DNA of 30,851 bases from a virus, in IMG/VR virus record IMGVR_UViG_3300021438_000054, positions 1-30,851 of that record; one strand, written 5' to 3'. The notes under the pieces were generated by a model. It was given only the letters and a program-made list of their open reading frames with translations. It was not told the origin of the DNA and searched no databases. Below, in pieces: positions 26,615 to 30,851 of the stretch; position 1 is the stretch's first letter, and every line of letters starts with the position of its first letter. The position numbers and the translations under genes were made by a program.

Positions 26615-27343
26615 TTAGTTCAGGTCGTTGGGACCGGTGAAATGCTGTCCGGCGACGGTAATCACGGGACCGTACTCGCCGTGTTCCTCGATGGCAGCGT
26701 CTTTAACGGTGTCGCCCGGTTCAGCGGACGGACTGTCACGTTCTGCGGCCGTCTCTCGAAGCAATGGATCCGCAGTGCATCCGCAGTTGTTGTGAATAGG
26801 CATTGGTTCATCGGGGCCGGTCACAACGCCGTCGAGCATGGCGCAGTATTCGCAACATGCCGGGTCGGACACTCGCTGGTAACCGACAACACGTTCACCG
26901 GCACCACGGACGGCCGAAAACACCATCATGGCTGCGGTGAAAGACAACAGAATGTCCATGGTCGATAAAGACCAGGCACGTTTGCCACCGGACTGCACAG
27001 CGTCGCTCCAGCTTTGGTTGTCATGCAGGTCGCCCCACACTTCAACAAACGGCCGGCGATACACTTCCGCAAACGGTGCCCCATTACGCACACGGGCGAC
27101 AACATCATCCAATGGGACGGCCACAGCGGGCACGTTCAATTTGCGTGACAAATACGCGGACGTTGTTGCCGAGGCACGTTGTTGGCCAGCACGCACAATC
27201 GGTTCAACTTTTGCTATGAACCGTGGCACGTCCTCTTCGTTGTAACTGCCTAGCCGGTTCCAAGTTTCCTGAACGCGACTGCCCGTCATAAGTCGAGTGC
27301 GTTTGAGCTCCGTTTGATACGCGAGCGTCAATTTGTTCGACAT
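26615..27343 (-). CDS. MuF-like minor head protein (242 aa)
   Basis: The N-terminal helical part (MSNKLTLAYQTELKRTRLMT) leads to NVPAVAVPLDDVVARVRNGA and VYRRPFVEVWGDLHDNQSWS. The C-terminal motif VSDPACCEYCAMLDGVVTGP and PMPIHNNCGCTADPLLRE is the MuF signature, with two Cys pairs that may bind metal. It is encoded directly after the portal (TAATG overlap), as expected. It is injected with or fixed inside the head. Confidence 0.85.
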   Translation of the reverse strand: MSNKLTLAYQTELKRTRLMTGSRVQETWNRLGSYNEEDVPRFIAKVEPIVRAGQQRASATTSAYLSRKLNVPAVAVPLDDVVARVRNGAPFAEVYRRPFVEVWGDLHDNQSWSDAVQSGGKRAWSLSTMDILLSFTAAMMVFSAVRGAGERVVGYQRVSDPACCEYCAMLDGVVTGPDEPMPIHNNCGCTADPLLRETAAERDSPSAEPGDTVKDAAIEEHGEYGPVITVAGQHFTGPNDLN

Positions 27344-28698
27344 TAGACAACCGGGTTAGTGGGAGCCTGAATTGGTGCCGGGTTGAGCAACGCGTTGAGG
27401 GCATCGTCTGCCTCCATCGTGCGGAAGCGAGAGATCTGCGTTTGCGTGTAGCCCGCGTCCTCCCACAACTGCTGACGGGGCACGCCAATAGAGCTGCGCT
27501 TGATAAGAGCGTCGGCGAGCTCGGATTCTGACCGGTATTCGGGGTCAGCCCAAATGGTTTCACCGTTGGTAATGTCACCGCGCGGGTCATCGAGCACCTT
27601 GAAACAAAGGCGCATGACTTCTTCCCAGCCCTCACCAAAGAAACGCATCTTCCGGCGAGCTTTAGCCACCAGACCCGTTTCAGCGGACTTGATAGCGTCA
27701 CCGCTGGGGAAGTTTCCGCCAAGGTAGAAATAGTGCGGAGGTGTGCGCGTCTGTGAGGCGATGTGCTGAACAAGCGTCTCAATGCCGGTCACGTAGTTCT
27801 GCAAATCACCGGCGGACAACGTGCCAAAACGTGCCTGTGGGTCCTCGGCAATGAGCAGTTTGTCCAACGCAATTTGGAACGGAGCTTTTTCGCGGCCGTT
27901 TTCGTCGACAGGGATTTCAAGACCGGTCACGTAACGCTGCGGGAACGCAATGTACTCCGAAGCGACCAACATGTCGGCCAGCAACTTGTTCACTGCATCC
28001 TGCTGCGGGATGACGTTCAAAAACTCCGAAACACCGTAGGACGAAGTCAGCGATGCGCGGTTGACCAGGGGAACAACGGGCACGATGCCCATGACGTTGA
28101 CCAACGGCCACGGTTCAGTGGTGGTGCGACATGCATGCCACTCGTCATCGCCGTTGTCCTTGTCAAACTTGTACACGAAGTTTTTCGTGAACAAGACTGC
28201 ACGCCAGCCGTCATCGTCTTTCCAACGCTTCAACGCAGCAATGCGCTCTTTACGGTTGCCCGGTGCGTAACGCACAATGACATCACGTGGTGACTCGATA
28301 GAAACCTTTGGCTGACCTTCATCATCAGCCCACACCATCGCGTACGAGTCGCCCTTGATAAGAGCTTCGGAGTGCGCGAGCTGTGAGTCGGCGTCAAGGT
28401 TGTTGCGCTGCCAAATAGCCCACGCATCACGATCCGCATTCGGGTCATCGCCGTGACGGAAACCCTCGACGTTGAGACGCTCTTCAACAGCGTCCACCAC
28501 GAGCTGGCACCAGTTGTCGGCAAACGCAGCGAACATGCCACCAAACGATTGACGGAACTTCTCTGACGTGAACGCCAGACGGTGCTTCCCGTCGTGGTAG
28601 TCCTGCAAACGTGTCAGCGTGACCTGTCGGTCACCAAGTTCCACCTCAAGCTGCTTGAGAAGCTGGAGAGGGGAAGTCGGCTCTTCGTAATCGGCCAT
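27343..28698 (-). CDS. portal protein, SPP1 Gp6-like (451 aa)
   Basis: MADYEEPTSPLQLLKQLEVE, then LQDYHDGKHRLAFTSEKFRQ, FADNWCQLVVDAVEERLNVE and GDSYAMVWADDEGQPKVSIE. Gp6-type motifs continue in QDAVNKLLADMLVASEYIAF, FPQRYVTGLEIPVDENGREK, YYFYLGGNFPSGDAIKSAE-type wording near TGLVAKARRK and ending in a helical region with GYTQTQISRFRTMEADDAL. Forms the dodecameric ring through which DNA is packaged. Starts 9 bases after TerL; ends overlapping the MuF gene. Confidence 0.92.
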   Translation of the reverse strand: MADYEEPTSPLQLLKQLEVELGDRQVTLTRLQDYHDGKHRLAFTSEKFRQSFGGMFAAFADNWCQLVVDAVEERLNVEGFRHGDDPNADRDAWAIWQRNNLDADSQLAHSEALIKGDSYAMVWADDEGQPKVSIESPRDVIVRYAPGNRKERIAALKRWKDDDGWRAVLFTKNFVYKFDKDNGDDEWHACRTTTEPWPLVNVMGIVPVVPLVNRASLTSSYGVSEFLNVIPQQDAVNKLLADMLVASEYIAFPQRYVTGLEIPVDENGREKAPFQIALDKLLIAEDPQARFGTLSAGDLQNYVTGIETLVQHIASQTRTPPHYFYLGGNFPSGDAIKSAETGLVAKARRKMRFFGEGWEEVMRLCFKVLDDPRGDITNGETIWADPEYRSESELADALIKRSSIGVPRQQLWEDAGYTQTQISRFRTMEADDALNALLNPAPIQAPTNPVV

Positions 28699-28707
28699 TC
28701 GACCCTC

Positions 28708-30327
28708 CTAGAATCCTGCGACTTTGAATTTCTTCTTTTGAACATGACCCGACGCGATTACGTCACCCCGCGCTTCATACGCGAGCACCGCAGTCATGGC
28801 GATGTCAATCTTGCGCGGAGACTTGTCGCGCTCTTTACGGATCACAACACCAGACCGGGTTTGTTTCCGTTTGGCGTTAGCAATATGCCGAGACATTGTC
28901 TCGTTGCCGTCATGCCACAACTGACCAGTGATGACGGCCGTGTGAAAACGTTCAAGCGCGGCCACAATGGCACGCTCACGGTTTGTCCACCACTCCACGA
29001 CAATTTTCTCGCCGTGTTCATTCGCCCAACGGCCGACAATGTCTTGCCAGTACGCCGGGTCGCAATACATGCGGGCGACATCAAAATCTTTGAATGCTTG
29101 AGCGAGCACCGCATCAACTTCACCGACAGGGACTTCCCACTCGGCGGCGGCATCCGCATCGGCAGGTGATTCCCACACTCCCAAAAGGAAAAGGGCACCA
29201 TCATCAATCCGGCACGCAACCAAGGCCGTGGAGTCATCGCGGAGCGAACCGTCGAAACCGATTGTGATGCGGTCACCCGGTTCAAGCTTTAGATCCGGGT
29301 TGGCGCGTTCATCCCACGACTTTGGGTCAATCCACGAGTCCGACGCTGCAACAACGCGATTGCCGAAAAACCGTTCCGCCTGGGCGACATCACGCTCAAT
29401 CAGGTCATGCGCTTCAGCTTCAATCGCATCCAAGTCAACATGGCCACCGTTTTGTTTCAACGCTTCGCCATACACAATTTGGTGAATCTTGCGACGCTCA
29501 ACTTTGTTTCGGTACGACAAGTTCGACGGCGGCTGTTTGAAATGCCGGTACACGTCCACCGAGTTTGATTCGAACTGCTGCTGGGCGACGGAGTTCTCCG
29601 ACGGGTCCCAGGCGTTCGACGTCAACGAGGCACGCCCACCCATACCGGCCAGTCCGCGAAACTGCGTATCCGCAACTTTCGACATTTGATTCTGGCGAGT
29701 CCACAACCCGACCTCGTCCTGTGGCACGAACGTCACACGCTGACCCAGACGGGACTGCGCAGACGAAGTCACAGTGTCAATGCGCCCACCGCCAGGCAGA
29801 CGAATGAACTCTTCACCGGTCTTCGTAATCAAGTCAGCCAACGGGCCGAACTCAATCATCGGACGAAGCACACCGTAGATGTTGTCGGTCTGCTCTTCGG
29901 ACAATGCGGTGATCTGAATGAGTGGTGTCGGCCACGGCATCCCCATCGGTTCGCCGGGCTCATAGTCGTACACCCACCCGCATCGGCATCCATGTTGACG
30001 GCAGTCATACACGTCACCGGCGGAAGCCCACCCAGCAAACAACGCCGGACCCACAGCTTCCAAACAAACATGCGCGGCCGTCATTGGACCCTTGCCCAAT
30101 TTCTGCGGACCAATCAACATGCCACGGCGATAAACAAACGCCGGACCCAACACTGGGTCGGCAGCGTCAAACTCTACGTCCCCGCGAACAAGGTAAAAGT
30201 TTGAAAAGTATTCGAGCTGGTAATCGTACAAACGAAACTCACGCCCACGATTGAAACCATCCGGAACAACACAATGACGCTCAATCCACTCCAACGCAAC
30301 GGCCAGAGTTTGATTCTCACGCCCCAT
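28708..30327 (-). CDS. terL: terminase large subunit (539 aa)
   Basis: ATPase domain: Walker A GPQKLGKGPMTA (about 73-84) and Walker B VTFVPQDEVGLW with D/E at about 204-205. The nuclease domain begins GDRITIGFDGSLRDDSTALV (about 338), with further acids in YCDPAYWQDI and IDIAMTAVLAYEAR. An inserted Cys-rich loop (YDCRQHGCRCGW) lies between. It drives DNA packaging and makes the cos cut with TerS and the HNH protein. ATG at 30327 overlaps TerS by 11 bases; a TTG at 30333 is the longer option. Confidence 0.95.
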   Translation of the reverse strand: MGRENQTLAVALEWIERHCVVPDGFNRGREFRLYDYQLEYFSNFYLVRGDVEFDAADPVLGPAFVYRRGMLIGPQKLGKGPMTAAHVCLEAVGPALFAGWASAGDVYDCRQHGCRCGWVYDYEPGEPMGMPWPTPLIQITALSEEQTDNIYGVLRPMIEFGPLADLITKTGEEFIRLPGGGRIDTVTSSAQSRLGQRVTFVPQDEVGLWTRQNQMSKVADTQFRGLAGMGGRASLTSNAWDPSENSVAQQQFESNSVDVYRHFKQPPSNLSYRNKVERRKIHQIVYGEALKQNGGHVDLDAIEAEAHDLIERDVAQAERFFGNRVVAASDSWIDPKSWDERANPDLKLEPGDRITIGFDGSLRDDSTALVACRIDDGALFLLGVWESPADADAAAEWEVPVGEVDAVLAQAFKDFDVARMYCDPAYWQDIVGRWANEHGEKIVVEWWTNRERAIVAALERFHTAVITGQLWHDGNETMSRHIANAKRKQTRSGVVIRKERDKSPRKIDIAMTAVLAYEARGDVIASGHVQKKKFKVAGF

Positions 30328-30748
30328 GAGCAAGCTTCAAACGGTCACGAACGCTAGACGCCACAACCGGTGCAGACTCCCGACGCGCAGCAACTTCGTC
30401 GTCCGCCACTTTCACACGAGCACGAAACATCGACGGCAAAGTCAACAACAGCTGATCCATCTGCTTCGCAACAAGAACGCCCAACGTCACAGGCGCATCC
30501 GGCAACTCCACCTCGGCAAGACGTCGAACAAACAACGCCACTTCCAGCTCCTGTGAGTTCTTCTCCCACAAAATTGCTTGCGGCTTCGCCCACAATGACT
30601 CCCAAAGTTCAGACTCGCGGTCAGAAAAACCCGTCAACGGCCAGCCCGGTGCAACACCAGTGCGACCACCAGACGGCAGCGAAACCCAACCGGCATCGTC
30701 CTTACGGTCACGACGCAAAGCATTCGGATCAGGTGCAGGACCAGGCAT
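30317..30748 (-). CDS. terS: terminase small subunit (143 aa)
   Basis: The ATG at 30748 (MPGPAPDPNALRRDRKDDAG) has AAGGAG at 7 nt, while the ATG at 30754 lies only one base from it, so 30748 is chosen. The N-terminus is disordered and basic; the helical core is WESLWAKPQAILWEKNSQEL, EVALFVRRLAEVELPDA and KQMDQLLLTLPSMFRARV. This is the pattern of actinophage TerS proteins. It recognises the packaging site. The first gene of the late operon. Confidence 0.85.
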   Translation of the reverse strand: MPGPAPDPNALRRDRKDDAGWVSLPSGGRTGVAPGWPLTGFSDRESELWESLWAKPQAILWEKNSQELEVALFVRRLAEVELPDAPVTLGVLVAKQMDQLLLTLPSMFRARVKVADDEVAARRESAPVVASSVRDRLKLAHGA

Positions 30749-30762
30749 GTTCATACTCCTTC

Positions 30763-30777
30763 ACCCCCTCACGGGGT
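30763..30777. repeat. hairpin in the TerS leader
   Basis: ACCCC (30763-30767) and GGGGT (30773-30777) surround CTCAC, just upstream of the TerS ribosome site. It may affect TerS translation or form part of the packaging signal. The rest of 30778-30851 has no gene. On the minus strand it includes the AT-rich stretch TTCCAAATATCTG, a possible weak promoter region. Confidence 0.4.
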
Positions 30778-30851
30778 TACGTGGAACCGCATACCTAAGC
30801 CTCACGCCCAGATATTTGGAATGTTCTAACTTGACAGACCATCGAAGCCCA

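Noticed and set aside
1-30851. Insertion sequence or transposase
   Set aside because: No transposase-like frame and no terminal inverted repeats with target duplication were noticed; the two HNH genes are integral to their operons.

Overview
The window looks like one complete temperate siphovirus genome of an actinobacterial host, written with its late genes on the minus strand. Evidence for this: a full set of head, tail, lysis, replication and lysogeny genes with no bacterial housekeeping genes; HNH endonuclease at the extreme left edge and small terminase at the extreme right edge, which become neighbours (HNH - TerS - TerL) if the ends are joined, as in HK97-type cos phages; and an attP-like site lying inside the sequence next to the integrase, as expected for the virion or circular form rather than an integrated prophage. 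The protein families (Gp37-like tail protein, XkdW-like protein, DUF859-like tail protein, Gp6-type portal, M23 endolysin with peptidoglycan-binding domain, short XRE repressor, Rad52-type annealing protein) suggest an actinobacteriophage; GC looks to be in the mid-50s by eye. The host genus cannot be fixed from the sequence.

Layout. 71-10684 (minus): leftward early operon, read from Cro-like and Xis-like genes through small proteins, RusA resolvase, YqaJ exonuclease, Rad52-type annealing protein, HNH, replication initiator (with iterons inside it), SSB, zinc proteins, a metallophosphoesterase and a run of tiny proteins to the terminase-associated HNH. Between the tiny proteins and the HNH (683-763) lies a structured RNA that resembles the tRNA-like domain of tmRNA. 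10685-10786: divergent control region. 10787-12312 (plus): XRE repressor and tyrosine integrase. 12299-12528: attP, with a tRNA 3' end as core and 22-bp arm repeats on both sides. 12633-13301 (plus): HIRAN domain plus membrane segments, a likely lysogeny cargo gene. 13303-13355: bidirectional terminator. 13360-30748 (minus): late operon, read right to left: TerS, TerL, portal, MuF, scaffold, capsid, glycosyltransferase, head-tail connectors, tail terminator, major tail protein, frameshifted tail chaperones, tape measure, Dit, Gp37-like protein, XkdW-like, tail fibre, DUF859-like protein, endolysin fused to a holin, XhlA-like protein and a 27-residue ORF.

Most genes overlap by ATGA, GTGA or TAATG, so translation is probably coupled. 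The late operon is interrupted by three intrinsic-terminator-like hairpins and two further hairpins placed before the scaffold, the capsid, the glycosyltransferase, the major tail gene and the fibre gene, which implies antitermination, attenuation or internal promoters. The most unusual items are the tmRNA-like mini RNA, the endolysin-holin fusion with its own internal holin start, the membrane HIRAN gene beside attP, the paired leaderless promoters, and the glycosyltransferase inside the head module.
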